From positions 1-46,069 of the forward strand of contig JANQLM010000108.1 of the NCBI GenBank assembly GCA_028280635.1: 46,069 bases of DNA, written 5' to 3'. Under the pieces are notes generated by a model. The model worked only from the letters and a program-made list of their open reading frames with translations. It ran no database searches and had not been told where the DNA came from. This DNA is from Halieaceae bacterium. Lineage in GTDB: Bacteria > Pseudomonadota > Gammaproteobacteria > Pseudomonadales > Halieaceae. Made by a program: the position numbers and the translations under genes. Numbering within the stretch: position 1 is the first letter of the stretch; each line of letters begins with the position of its first letter. Below are positions 17,038-27,858 of this stretch, one piece after another.

Positions 17038-17075
17038 GATTCCCGCCTGCACGGTGGCCCGCGAAAGGGAATGAC
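17038..17075. repeat. REP-like palindrome remnant before dnaJ
   Basis: GATTCCCGCCTGC at 17038-17050 and GGGAATGAC at 17067-17075 are the two ends of the common proteobacterial palindrome GTCATTCCCGCGCAGGCG... in reverse orientation, with about 16 extra bases in the middle. A complete copy lies at 31361-31384. It ends 9 bp before the dnaJ start. Confidence 0.55.
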
Positions 17076-17084
17076 GCGAGAGAG

Positions 17085-19896
<2,812 letters not shown>

Positions 19897-19985
19897 GCCT
19901 TCCTGGGCACGGCACACACGCTAAATCCAGATTACGCTCCACTAGCGATCAGTTCGGGTCGCTTGCTCCGTAGTACGGGCGCGAA

Positions 19986-20087
19986 CTGGGTGTAGCTCTC
20001 CACGGACACGCTACAAGCATGACATCCCTGTCCCGCTCGGGAACGGCCGTCCCTGGCCGTTCACGGTCCGTGGAGAGCTACACCCAG
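19986..20087 (+). repeat. structured element copy A
   Basis: This 102-bp element has a perfect 22-bp outer stem (19986-20007 with 20066-20087). Inside lies a 33-nt conserved core (20008-20040, starting ACGCTACAAGCATGAC and ending CGCTCGG), an 8-bp hairpin (20041-20048 with 20055-20062, loop GTCCCT) and ACG before the closing strand. Compared with copy B, the core differs by one base while the outer stem sequence is entirely different but still fully paired. This is strong evidence that pairing matters. The type is unknown to me: a structured RNA, a folded-DNA recombination site or a mobile palindrome. Confidence 0.85.
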
Positions 20088-20171
20088 CTCCCGCCCTCAA
20101 TAAGTGCGAGACTCGGGAAAATGGGTTCGACGTTCAGGATCTGATGTACCGCGGACTGAGCGCGCGTGGTG

Positions 20172-20267
20172 CCCGGGGCCATTCCGGGACCGTATGCGGC
20201 CATGGATGGCCGCATCCGAGCGAGACAGGGATGTCATGCTTGTAGCGTGTCCCGGAATGGCCCCGGG
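20172..20267 (-). repeat. structured element copy B (opposite orientation)
   Basis: This element has a 19-bp perfect outer stem (20172-20190 with 20249-20267), a perfect 10-bp inner hairpin (20194-20203 with 20206-20215) and, on the minus strand, the same core as copy A (20216-20251, matching 35 of 36 bases of 20005-20040 including the stem-closing GAC). The inner hairpins share CGGCC-N-TCC-N-TGGCCG, and their outer three pairs change together (GAA/TTC in A, ATG/CAT in B). The order of parts is identical to copy A. Confidence 0.85.
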
Positions 20268-20315
20268 TGCCGCGCGTGCGTGCTACGAAGAAACCACAGA
20301 CCGAAAAAACAACGC

Positions 20316-21344
20316 CTAGTGAGTGGCAGCGTTGTAGAAGGCGCTGCGCTGCTCAGGGCCGGCGGCTTCAATCTCCATCGGTTCGATGCCGAGCTGGTTG
20401 AAGAGCTGTTGATCGCGATTCTCGGCGGGGTTGGGGGTGGTCAGTAGTTTCTCGCCGTAGAAGATGGAGTTGGCGCCAGCCAGGAAGGCCAGGGCCTGGA
20501 TCTCCTTGGTCATGCCCTCGCGGCCGGCGGACAGGCGCACCATGGAGCGCGGCATCAGAATGCGCGCCACCGCGATGCAGCGCACAAACTCTATCGGGTC
20601 CATGTCTTCTTCTTCGGCCAGCGGCGTGCCGGGCACCCGCACCAGCATGTTGATGGGGACACTCTCCGGGTGGGTGGGCAGGTTGGCGAGCTGCTGCAGC
20701 AGGCCGACCCGGTCTTCGGGCTTTTCGCCCATGCCGAGAATGCCGCCGCAGCACACCTTCATGCCCGCCTCGCGCACCCGCTCCAGGGTATCGAGCCGGT
20801 CCTGGTAGACGCGGGTGGTGATGATGTCCCCGTAAAACTCCGGGGAGGTATCGAGGTTGTGGTTGTAGTAGTCGAGCCCGGCGTCGGCCAGGGTCTGGGC
20901 CTGGTGGTCGGTGAGCATGCCCAGGGTCATGCAGGTTTCCAGCCCCAGGGCCTTGACCTGCGACACCATCTCGGTGAGTACCGGCAGGTCGCGGTCCTTC
21001 GGGGAGCGCCAGGCGGCGCCCATGCAGAAACGGCTGGAACCGGCTTCCTTGGCCTTGCGCGCCGAATCGACAACGGCCTGGATTTCCATCAGTTCCTCGG
21101 TGGTGAGGCCGGTCTCGAAGCGGGTGCTCTGGGGGCAGTAGGCGCAGTCTTCCGGGCAGGCGCCGGTCTTGATGGAGAGCAGGGTGCTCACCTGCACCTC
21201 GTTGGCATCAAAGTGCTCCCGGTGCACCTGCTGGGCCTTGAAGATGAGATCGTTGAACGGCAGGTTCATCAGCCCCGCGATCTCCTCGCGGCTCCAGTTG
21301 TGGCGGGTGACCTGGTCGTCAGCGGAAGGTGCGATAGCAGTCAT
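20316..21344 (-). CDS. bioB: biotin synthase
   Basis: This 342-residue radical SAM enzyme inserts sulfur into dethiobiotin. The SAM cluster motif is CPEDCAYC (Cys63, Cys67, Cys70). [17 protein letters not shown] and the C-terminal SAGREGM with the arginine ligand for the 2Fe-2S cluster are typical. Residues 1-12 precede the conserved HNWSREEI. No other bio genes are in the window, so bioB stands alone here. epmB lies 74 bp upstream on the same strand. Confidence 0.97.
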   Translation of the reverse strand: MTAIAPSADDQVTRHNWSREEIAGLMNLPFNDLIFKAQQVHREHFDANEVQVSTLLSIKTGACPEDCAYCPQSTRFETGLTTEELMEIQAVVDSARKAKEAGSSRFCMGAAWRSPKDRDLPVLTEMVSQVKALGLETCMTLGMLTDHQAQTLADAGLDYYNHNLDTSPEFYGDIITTRVYQDRLDTLERVREAGMKVCCGGILGMGEKPEDRVGLLQQLANLPTHPESVPINMLVRVPGTPLAEEEDMDPIEFVRCIAVARILMPRSMVRLSAGREGMTKEIQALAFLAGANSIFYGEKLLTTPNPAENRDQQLFNQLGIEPMEIEAAGPEQRSAFYNAATH

Positions 21345-21418
21345 AGTGTCCTACTCGGAAAAAGGCGCGAAGGGTTGATGGTAGTGGCCGGGCCGGCACT
21401 GTCAACTCGGCGGCGGCT

Positions 21419-22444
21419 TCAGGCAATGATTGTTTTGGAACTCTGCCCGGGGATTTCCCGCACCAGCCGCGGTACCAGGTAGCCCGGCAGGCGGGCGCGC
21501 AGGGCAGCAATCAGCTCGCACCCACGGGCTTCCCCGACGTCGAAATGCGCGGTACCCGCCACCCGGTCCGGCAGGTGCAGGTAATAGGGCAGCACACCGG
21601 CGGTGAAAAGCCGTTCGCTCAGCGCCTCCAGTGCTTCAAGGCTGTCATTCACGTCGGCCAGTAATACGGACTGGTTGAGCAGCACCAGGCCAGCGTCGCC
21701 CAGCCGGGCCATGGCCTCATTGCAGTCCGCGTCCAGCTCCTGTGCGTGGTTCACATGCAGCACCATCACTACCCGTAGTCGCGACGCTTGCAGCAACTCC
21801 AGCAGTGCGGTGGTCACCCTGTTGGGAATCACCACCGGCAAACGGCTGTGTATGCGCAGTGTGTCCAGGTGTGGGATAGCTTCCAGCCGCCGCACCAGCC
21901 AGGCCAACTGCCGGTCACTGTTGGCCAGTGGGTCTCCGCCGCTCAATATGGCCTCACGGATGGACGGGTCCTGGTGAAGTGTATTCAGGCTTTGTTCCCA
22001 GGCCTCTCGCCCGGGGCTATTGCCGTCATAGTCGAAGTGGCGGCGGAAGCAGTAGCGGCAATGGATCGCACAATGGGGCGCGGCGGTCAGCAGCGCCCGT
22101 CCCGGGTACTTCTGCAGGATGCCCGGTGCCAGGGTGGCCGCCTGTTCCTGCAGCGGGTCGTCCACCCAGCCGGCGTGGTTCGTCTCTTCTTCCGCTGCGG
22201 GCCAGACCTGCCGCAGCAATGGGTCGGACCAGTCGCCCGGTGCCATGCGGGCCACAAAGGGGCGCGGTACCCGCAGCGGGAAGTCCTGCTGGGCGGCCAG
22301 GCTGGCGGGTTTTGCGGAGGCATCAAGCCGCAGCAGCGCCAGCAGCTCAGCGGGGTCGGTGACCAGGTCGGTCATGGCCAGCCGCCAGTGGCTGGCCGCA
22401 CGGTCCGAGGCCAGCGGCCGTTCGAAAGGCAGGGGGTTGCTCAT
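21419..22444 (-). CDS. epmB: EF-P beta-lysylation protein EpmB (lysine 2,3-aminomutase family)
   Basis: This 341-residue radical SAM/PLP protein converts alpha-lysine to (R)-beta-lysine for elongation factor P. The SAM motif is CAIHCRYCFRRHF (Cys125, Cys129, Cys132), followed by EAILSGGDPL and IHSRLPVVIPNRVT. Its length of about 340 fits EpmB rather than the longer catabolic KamA (about 415). The PLP lysine is expected in the C-terminal HFDVGEARG...SSKTIIA segment. The partner gene epmA and efp are not in the window. Confidence 0.92.
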   Translation of the reverse strand: MSNPLPFERPLASDRAASHWRLAMTDLVTDPAELLALLRLDASAKPASLAAQQDFPLRVPRPFVARMAPGDWSDPLLRQVWPAAEEETNHAGWVDDPLQEQAATLAPGILQKYPGRALLTAAPHCAIHCRYCFRRHFDYDGNSPGREAWEQSLNTLHQDPSIREAILSGGDPLANSDRQLAWLVRRLEAIPHLDTLRIHSRLPVVIPNRVTTALLELLQASRLRVVMVLHVNHAQELDADCNEAMARLGDAGLVLLNQSVLLADVNDSLEALEALSERLFTAGVLPYYLHLPDRVAGTAHFDVGEARGCELIAALRARLPGYLVPRLVREIPGQSSKTIIA

Positions 22445-22448
22445 GGCT

Positions 22449-24089
22449 TCAATATACCTGTTTGCCGGCTACCCAGGTGCCCAGCACCTGGTTTTTCCAG
22501 ATGTCCTGCTCGGGTACTGCAAAGAAGTCATCCCTCACCAGGATGAAATCCGCCGCATAGCCCGGTAACAGGCGGCCGATCACGGTGTCCTGGTGAGCAG
22601 CCCAGGCGGCCCACTCGGTGAACAGGCTGAGAGCCTCGTCGCGGCTCAGTTTCTCGCCCGGCAGCCAGCCGCCGGGGGGCTGGTTCTGACGGTCCTGGCG
22701 GGTGACGGCGGCGTGCAGGCCAAAGAAGGGATTGGCGGACTCCACCGGGAAGTCGGAGCCGCCGGCAAGCCGGGCGCCGCTGTCGATAAGCTTGCGCCAG
22801 GCGTAGGCGCCGGCCAGGCGCGCCTCACCCAGCCGATCACCGGCCATGTTCTTGTCGCTGGTGGCGTGGGTGGGCTGGACAGAGGCCATCACGCCAATCT
22901 CCGCGAAGCGCGGGATGTCCTGCAGGCGCACGATCTGGGAATGCTCATTGCGGTGTCGCAGGTGCCGGGTCTTGTGCTTGCTGATCATGATTTCCATGAA
23001 GTCCAGCACCCTGGCGTTGGCCTTGTCGCCGATGGCGTGCACGTTGACCTGGAAACCCGCCGCCATGGAGCGATCCATATAGCGATCCAACGCCTCGTCG
23101 TTGACCAGCAGCAGGCCGCGCTGGCCCGGCATGTCGCTGTAATCCTGAAACAGGGCGGCGCCCCGCGAACCCAGCGCACCGTCGGCAGAGATTTTCACAC
23201 TGCGGATATCCAGCATATGTTTCGGGTCAATAAGCGGGCCCTGGCGCAGGTAGGATTCGTTGGCGGGGTCCACGGCTTTCAACATGGCGTAGATGCGGGT
23301 CGGCATTCTGCCCTGGCGGTGTAGCGCCTGGTAGGCACGCACTTCCTGGGCGGTGATACCGGCGTCATGCACGGAGGTGATGCCCTGGCTCGCCAGCGCC
23401 TGCATCGCCAACAGGGCGAAATCCGCCATATCTTCGTCTGTCACCGGCGGCATCACCGTTTTTACCAGGTTCATGGCATTGTCTATAAGGACTCCCGTCG
23501 CGCGACCCGTGTCGTCGCGGATGATCTGGCCTCCTTCAGGGTCGGGTGTATCCGGCCCTATGCCGGCCAGTGCCAGGGCCCTGCTGTTGACCCACATGGC
23601 GTGGCCATCGATGCGCGACAGGGTGATCGCCTGCTTGCCGCCCAGCGCGTCCAGGGACGCCCGGTGCGGGAACTGCTTGCCCGGCCAAAGAACCTGGTTC
23701 CAGCCACTTCCACCTACCCACTCATTGCCCGGATTTGCCGCCACGAAAGCCTTCACCCTGGCCGCGGCGTCCGCCTCGCTGGTACTGCCAAACAGGTTTG
23801 CGGCACTCAAGCCACGACCGAGAGCGGTGACGTGGCCGTGGGCATCGATCAGGCCGGGCAGCAGGGTGGCGCCGTCGCCATCGATGCGGGTTTCCGCCCT
23901 ACTGCCCGACGCCGTTTCCGGGGTGGTGTATACGCTGGTGATGACACCTTCCTCGAACTCCAGGGCTGCAAAGCTTATCCGCTGGCCTTCGTTCATGGTG
24001 TAGCCGGTGATGTTGTAGACCAGGGTGGTGGCCTGCACGCTGGTGGCGGCGAGCGCAAGCAGGGCTGCGCCGCTGAATCTGCGAATCAT
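22449..24089 (-). CDS. exported amidohydrolase, YtcJ-like (Amidohydro_3)
   Basis: This 546-residue metal-dependent hydrolase has a cleavable signal peptide (1-20, ending SVQA), so it is periplasmic. The metal motif is GLIDAHGHV (His84, His86). HAIGDKANARVLDF, HRNEHSQIV and GSDFPVESANPFFGL follow, in the order of the YtcJ family. YtcJ-like proteins act on N-acyl or cyclic amides; the true substrate is unknown. The gene lies 4 bp upstream of epmB on the same strand, which suggests co-transcription. Confidence 0.88.
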   Translation of the reverse strand: MIRRFSGAALLALAATSVQATTLVYNITGYTMNEGQRISFAALEFEEGVITSVYTTPETASGSRAETRIDGDGATLLPGLIDAHGHVTALGRGLSAANLFGSTSEADAAARVKAFVAANPGNEWVGGSGWNQVLWPGKQFPHRASLDALGGKQAITLSRIDGHAMWVNSRALALAGIGPDTPDPEGGQIIRDDTGRATGVLIDNAMNLVKTVMPPVTDEDMADFALLAMQALASQGITSVHDAGITAQEVRAYQALHRQGRMPTRIYAMLKAVDPANESYLRQGPLIDPKHMLDIRSVKISADGALGSRGAALFQDYSDMPGQRGLLLVNDEALDRYMDRSMAAGFQVNVHAIGDKANARVLDFMEIMISKHKTRHLRHRNEHSQIVRLQDIPRFAEIGVMASVQPTHATSDKNMAGDRLGEARLAGAYAWRKLIDSGARLAGGSDFPVESANPFFGLHAAVTRQDRQNQPPGGWLPGEKLSRDEALSLFTEWAAWAAHQDTVIGRLLPGYAADFILVRDDFFAVPEQDIWKNQVLGTWVAGKQVY

Positions 24090-24120
24090 CGAGGGGAATC
24101 CTGTTTTGGTGGTCTAACGC

Positions 24121-24642
24121 TTAATGCCGCATGTCGAGCTGCATAATGATGTCGGTCTGGCGGTCATGCCCCAGCATGAAGTCCTGCTCGCCCACATCGA
24201 CAAAGCCCTGGCGGTGATAGAACTCGATCGCCCGTTCATTGAATTCCCAGACCCCCAGCCACAGGGACTGGTAGCCCTCGGCCTGGGCAATCTTGATAGC
24301 GGTGTGTAGCAGGGTTTTGCCGACCCCCACACCGATACGGTCGGTTTCAGCGTACATCCGCTCCAGTTCCACCGGTTTGGGGCCGGTGACACAGCCGCGG
24401 ATGGTGCCCCGGCGCAACTTGGCATAGCCAGCGGGTATGCCGGTTTGCTCTGCCCAGATGAAGGTGCTGGCGCTGTCTTCGAGTTCACTCAGCATCTGCT
24501 GGTCATTGAAGGCCTTTTCCAGGTAACAGGTCATATTCTCCGGCGTATTGAATTCGCCAAAGGCGGCCTCGAAGGTGCGGCGCGCAAGATCCGCCAGTCG
24601 CTTGACGTCGGCGGGCTTGGCAATGCGGATGTCCAGCGTCAT
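24121..24642 (-). CDS. GNAT family N-acetyltransferase
   Basis: This 173-residue GNAT protein has the acetyl-CoA motif A as LERMYAETDRIGVGVGKTLLHTAI (Gly-rich loop RIGVGVGK). It starts DIRIAKPADVKRLADLARRTFEAAFGEF and ends QDFMLGHDRQTDIIMQLDM, like the small diamine/amino-acid acetyltransferases of the GNAT group. Its ATG overlaps the end of the upstream GNAT gene by 4 bp. The substrate is not identifiable. Confidence 0.87.
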   Translation of the reverse strand: MTLDIRIAKPADVKRLADLARRTFEAAFGEFNTPENMTCYLEKAFNDQQMLSELEDSASTFIWAEQTGIPAGYAKLRRGTIRGCVTGPKPVELERMYAETDRIGVGVGKTLLHTAIKIAQAEGYQSLWLGVWEFNERAIEFYHRQGFVDVGEQDFMLGHDRQTDIIMQLDMRH

Positions 24643-25124
24643 GGCGTGTCACCGCCGCCCAGGGCGGCCAGGGCCGGGCCGGTCAGGCGGTAGCCCACCC
24701 ATTCCGACAGCGGCTCCGCGCCCAGGGACTCGTAGAAGCCGATGGCGGGAGAGTTCCAGTCCAGCACATTCCACTCGAAGCGGCCGCAGCCGCGCTCCAC
24801 GGCGATAGCCGCTACCGCCTGCAGCAGGGCCTTGCCGGCGCCGTTGCCGCGCTGCTCCGGTGTAATGTACAGCTCCTCCAGGAAAATTCCGTGTTTTCCC
24901 AGCCAGGTGCTGAAATTGGTGAAGAAAATGGCGTGGCCGATGGGTTCACCGTCCATTTCGCACAGCAGGGCCTCTATCCGGGCCGGCTCGCCAAACAGGG
25001 CGGAATGAATGTCGCTCTCGGTGGCTTTCACCTCGTGCTCCGCTTTCTCGTAGCGCGCCAGTTCGATGACAAATCGCATCATGGTGGGCACATCATCGAC
25101 GGTGACAGGGCGGATAGAGATCAT
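24639..25124 (-). CDS. GNAT family N-acetyltransferase (diamine acetyltransferase-like)
   Basis: This 161-residue protein resembles spermidine/spermine or thialysine acetyltransferases: IRPVTVDDVPTMMRFVIELARYEKAEHEV at the N-terminus, LEELYITPEQRGNGAGKALLQAV for acetyl-CoA binding, and WNVLDWNSPAIGFYESLGAEPLSEW. That last motif is the strongest reason for the diamine/thialysine call. It is the first gene of a pair with the GNAT gene at 24121-24642. Confidence 0.88.
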   Translation of the reverse strand: MISIRPVTVDDVPTMMRFVIELARYEKAEHEVKATESDIHSALFGEPARIEALLCEMDGEPIGHAIFFTNFSTWLGKHGIFLEELYITPEQRGNGAGKALLQAVAAIAVERGCGRFEWNVLDWNSPAIGFYESLGAEPLSEWVGYRLTGPALAALGGGDTP

Positions 25125-25242
25125 GCGGGAAGGGATTTACAGGCGATAGAAACCAGCATAGCCCATCAGTGGGAGGCTGCACAAAAGCGCGACAGCCATG
25201 GTCAGGGTAGTTCGGGGTCCAGTATGTTAACGGCGTCAATAC

Positions 25243-25274
25243 TTGAAAGCGTGAAAAACATACTGTAGGTTCAA
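25243..25274 (+). promoter_or_regulatory. shared operator/promoter motif upstream of the acyl-CoA dehydrogenase operon
   Basis: TTGAA (25243-25247), 22 bp, TTCAA (25270-25274). Within it, AACATACTGTAGGTT (25257-25271) is a near-perfect dyad AACnTACnGTAnGTT centred on one base. The same arrangement with identical spacing occurs at 36430-36461 ahead of the luciferase-like operon. An inverted AACATACTG lies at 25228-25220, so two sites may act together. A TetR-type regulator of CoA-ester catabolism would be typical, but no such gene is in the window. Confidence 0.75.
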
Positions 25275-25297
25275 ACGCCCGTTTTGAGGAGGTAGCC

Positions 25298-26479
25298 ATG
25301 GATACCAGCTTTTCCGCCGAAGACCTCGCATTCCGCGATGAAGTCCGTGAATTCTTTGCCACTGAGTGGAACGATGACGTCATCAAGGGCCTGATGCACC
25401 CGGACACCTTCCGGGAAGCCATGACCGCATGGCACCAGAAGCTCTACAACAGGGGCTGGGCAGCGCCCAACTGGCCGGAAGAGTACGGTGGCCCGGGCTG
25501 GACCAGCACCCAGAAGTACATCTTCGACTATGAGCGTGCCGCTGCCGGCGCCCAGAGCCTGATGCCTTTTGGCCTGCAGATGGTGGGCCCGGTGATCTTC
25601 AACTTCGGCACCGACGAGCAGAAGCAGCGCTTCCTGCCGAAAATACTCGAGGGCACCCAGTGGTGGTGTCAGGGCTACTCAGAGCCCGGCGCCGGTTCTG
25701 ACCTCGCCTCCCTGAAGACCAAGGCCGAGCGCGATGGTGATCACTACGTGATCAACGGCGCCAAGATCTGGACCAGCTACGCCCAGCTGGCCGACTGGAT
25801 TTTCTGCCTGGTACGCACCAGCAGCGAAGGCAAGAAGCAGGAGGGCATCAGCTTCCTGCTGATCGACATGAAGTCCGAAGGTATCAAGGTCAATCCGATT
25901 CACACCATCGACGGCCACCACACCCTGAACGAGACCGAATTCAACGACGTGCGGGTGCCGGTGGAAAACCTCATCGGTGAGGAAAACAAGGGCTGGACCT
26001 ATGCCAAGGCCCTGCTGGCCCACGAGCGTACCGGTATCGCCAACGTGTCCGATTCCCAGCGCAACCTGGCCCAGGTGGTCGAACTGGCGCGGGGCGAGAT
26101 CCAGGGCGGCAAGCCGCTGATCGATGACGCCTCCTTCCAGCGCCGCGTATCCGATATCGAGATTGAACTTATGGCGCTGGAGTACACCGAGCTGCGGGTA
26201 CTGGCCTCCGTGGCCACCGGCGGCGCACCGGGTCCGGAATCCTCCCTGCTGAAGATCAAGGGAACGGAAATCCAGCAGGCTGTGCAGGAGCTGCGGATGG
26301 AAGTGGCCGGCTACTACCAGGGGGTATCGGTGCCGGAAGGTGGCGAGGACCTCAGCGGCCACGAGTTCGGCGACTTCGCCCGCTATCGCTACATGTACGG
26401 CCGTGCAGCCACTATTTACGGTGGTTCCAACGAAGTGCAGAAGAACATCATCGCCAAGGCCGTCCTGGGCCTGGGCTGA
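25298..26479 (+). CDS. acyl-CoA dehydrogenase, catalytic (alpha) subunit of a two-subunit enzyme
   Basis: This 393-residue ACAD-fold flavoprotein has the N-terminal helical domain, QGYSEPGAGSDLASLKT (FAD/substrate loop) and the C-terminal FAD motif YGGSNEVQKNIIAKAVLG. The usual C-terminal catalytic Glu is replaced by Gly (IYGGS), but Glu243 in HERTGIA sits at the alternative helix-G position. That is the pattern of alpha subunits of heterotetrameric ACADs such as steroid side-chain ChsE4/FadE26 and PimC-type enzymes. GAGGAGG precedes ATG. The beta subunit follows after 24 bp. Confidence 0.88.
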   Translation: MDTSFSAEDLAFRDEVREFFATEWNDDVIKGLMHPDTFREAMTAWHQKLYNRGWAAPNWPEEYGGPGWTSTQKYIFDYERAAAGAQSLMPFGLQMVGPVIFNFGTDEQKQRFLPKILEGTQWWCQGYSEPGAGSDLASLKTKAERDGDHYVINGAKIWTSYAQLADWIFCLVRTSSEGKKQEGISFLLIDMKSEGIKVNPIHTIDGHHTLNETEFNDVRVPVENLIGEENKGWTYAKALLAHERTGIANVSDSQRNLAQVVELARGEIQGGKPLIDDASFQRRVSDIEIELMALEYTELRVLASVATGGAPGPESSLLKIKGTEIQQAVQELRMEVAGYYQGVSVPEGGEDLSGHEFGDFARYRYMYGRAATIYGGSNEVQKNIIAKAVLGLG

Positions 26480-26503
26480 TCAAGCTGAGAGAGGAGAGAC
26501 GAG

Positions 26504-27661
26504 ATGAATTTCGATTTCAGTGAAGAGCAGGTCATGCTGCGCGACAGCGTCGCGCGTTACATCCAGGATGACTACGACTTTGACACCCGCAGTAAAGTGG
26601 TTGCCTCCGACGAGGGTTTCAGCCGCGAGAACTGGCAGACCTTTGCCGAGCTGGGTTGGCTGTCCATTCCCTTTGCCGAGGAGAACGGCGGCTTCGGCGG
26701 CAGCCCGGTAGACCTGATGCTGATCATGGAGCAACTCGGCCGCGGTCTGATTGCGGAGCCTTTCATCCCCACCGTGCTGCTGTTCGGCGGCCTGGTGGAA
26801 GCCGCGGGTTCCAGTGCCCAGAAGGAAGCGCTGCTGCCTGCCGTGATCGGCGGTGAACTGCAGGGCGCATTTGCCTACCTGGAGCGCAAGACCCGTTTCG
26901 ACCTCGATGCTATCGAAACCACGGCCAGCGCCGCCGGCGACGGCTACACCCTGAGTGGTGAAAAGACGGTGGTCTTCAATGGCGCTGCCGCTGACAAGCT
27001 GGTGGTATCCGCGCTCAGCGACGGTGGCGTTTCCCTGTTTCTGGTGGATGCCAACGCCGACGGTGTGAGCCGCACCAGCTACCGCCTGATGGACGGCCAG
27101 GTGGTCGCCAACATCAGCCTCGAAGGTGCCGCCGGCGAATTACTGGGCACCGCCGGCCAGGCCCTGCCCATTATTGAGCAGGTGGTGGACAACGTGACCC
27201 TGGCGATCAGCGCCGAGGCGGTAGGCATCATGGGCCGCCTCAACGAGGTGACCGTGGAGTACGCCCGCACCCGCGAGCAGTTCGGCGTGGCTATCGGCAC
27301 CTTCCAGGCCCTGCAGCACCGCATGGTCGATAACTTCATGGCCTTCGAGCAGGCCAAGTCATTGCTGTACCGCGCGGTCTGCGATCGCCTCGAAGGCAAG
27401 GACGACGCCAGGCGCAGCCTGCATGCCCTCAAGACCATGGTGGACCGCAGCGGCAAGCACATCGGCGCCGAGTCCATCCAGCTGCACGGCGGCATGGGGG
27501 TGACCGAAGAGATGTCGGTGGGCCACTACGCCCGCCGCCTGATGATGATCAACACCATCTTCGGCAACGGCGACTACCACCAGCAGAAGTTCAGCGATCT
27601 GTCCTACGGCGAGCAGGCGCAGGAAGCCCCTACGGCTCCGCGTGCCGTCGACGCCGCCTGA
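26504..27661 (+). CDS. acyl-CoA dehydrogenase, probable beta subunit
   Basis: This 385-residue ACAD-fold protein starts MNFDFSEEQVMLRDSVARYI and ends with HGGMGVTEEMSVGHYARRL and FGNGDYHQQKF. It lacks a glutamate at both known catalytic sites (DNVTLAIS at helix G; FGNGD at the C-terminus). This matches the non-catalytic partner (ChsE5/PimD-like) of alpha2beta2 ACADs, which supplies half of each FAD site. Same operon as the alpha subunit. A strong terminator follows 17 bp downstream. Confidence 0.87.
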   Translation: MNFDFSEEQVMLRDSVARYIQDDYDFDTRSKVVASDEGFSRENWQTFAELGWLSIPFAEENGGFGGSPVDLMLIMEQLGRGLIAEPFIPTVLLFGGLVEAAGSSAQKEALLPAVIGGELQGAFAYLERKTRFDLDAIETTASAAGDGYTLSGEKTVVFNGAAADKLVVSALSDGGVSLFLVDANADGVSRTSYRLMDGQVVANISLEGAAGELLGTAGQALPIIEQVVDNVTLAISAEAVGIMGRLNEVTVEYARTREQFGVAIGTFQALQHRMVDNFMAFEQAKSLLYRAVCDRLEGKDDARRSLHALKTMVDRSGKHIGAESIQLHGGMGVTEEMSVGHYARRLMMINTIFGNGDYHQQKFSDLSYGEQAQEAPTAPRAVDAA

Positions 27662-27678
27662 TCTCTCCTGTCGTAAGC

Positions 27679-27707
27679 AAAAAGGGCCCCTGTGGGGCCC
27701 TTTTTTT
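27679..27707 (+). terminator. rho-independent terminator of the acyl-CoA dehydrogenase operon
   Basis: GGGCCCC, loop TGT, GGGGCCC followed by seven T, and preceded by a run of A. The stem is perfect and the A-run on the left makes it usable from both strands, so it probably served the convergent acyl-CoA dehydrogenase gene as well before the insertion described at 27812-31382. Confidence 0.93.
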
Positions 27708-27819
27708 ATGCCTGCTGATCGGGCTCAGCCGCCGAGCACGGCGCGGGCCACCAGCTCGCGCATGATCTCCGACCTTCCGCCGTAGATGCGCTGGATACGA
27801 GCATCGGCGTATGGTTCAT
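27706..27819 (-). pseudogene. chimeric remnant: truncated gene start fused out of frame to the ACAD fragment
   Basis: AGGAG (27831-27827) and ATG (27819) with the right spacing form a normal translation start 39 nt after the stop of the AhpD-like gene. Only ATGAACCA remains before the acyl-CoA dehydrogenase fragment begins at 27811, in another frame. The resulting 37-codon frame ends at 27706. It shows that the transferred operon originally had another gene downstream that was cut almost at its first codon. Confidence 0.7.
27725..27811 (-). pseudogene. 3'-end fragment of an acyl-CoA dehydrogenase gene (duplicate of 31383-31469)
   Basis: These 87 bp match the last 87 bp of the intact gene at 31383-32540 at 84 positions, including the stop codon. 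They would encode the final 28 residues, from YADARIQRIYGG to the end. Thr is changed to Arg in the YGGTSE motif. Upstream of the fragment (above 27811) the sequence switches abruptly to the start of an unrelated gene. It is either the original 3' end left behind by an insertion or a copy brought in with it. Confidence 0.93.
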
Positions 27820-27858
27820 TTTCTTTCTCCTGTTTCGTTGGTAGTTGCTTGAGCGTGT

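Larger units (their letters stand above)
19897..20315. other. 419-bp gap without genes, holding two inverted structured elements
   Basis: No coding frame here resembles a known protein and both strands are filled with long inverted repeats. The gap separates the end of the dnaJ-dapB-trx operon from the end of bioB (convergent). No T-run terminator is visible, so the hairpins may themselves end both transcripts. The two structured elements are listed separately. Confidence 0.8.

Noticed and set aside
20104-20319. A 71-codon frame across structured element B
   Set aside because: It arises from the GC palindromes; no ribosome-binding site and no similarity to proteins I know.
20088-20320. Integron attC-like or CRISPR-like array in the 419-bp gap
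   Set aside because: There are only two copies, in opposite orientation, with no conserved attC boxes (GTTRRRY/RYYYAAC) and no regular spacers.
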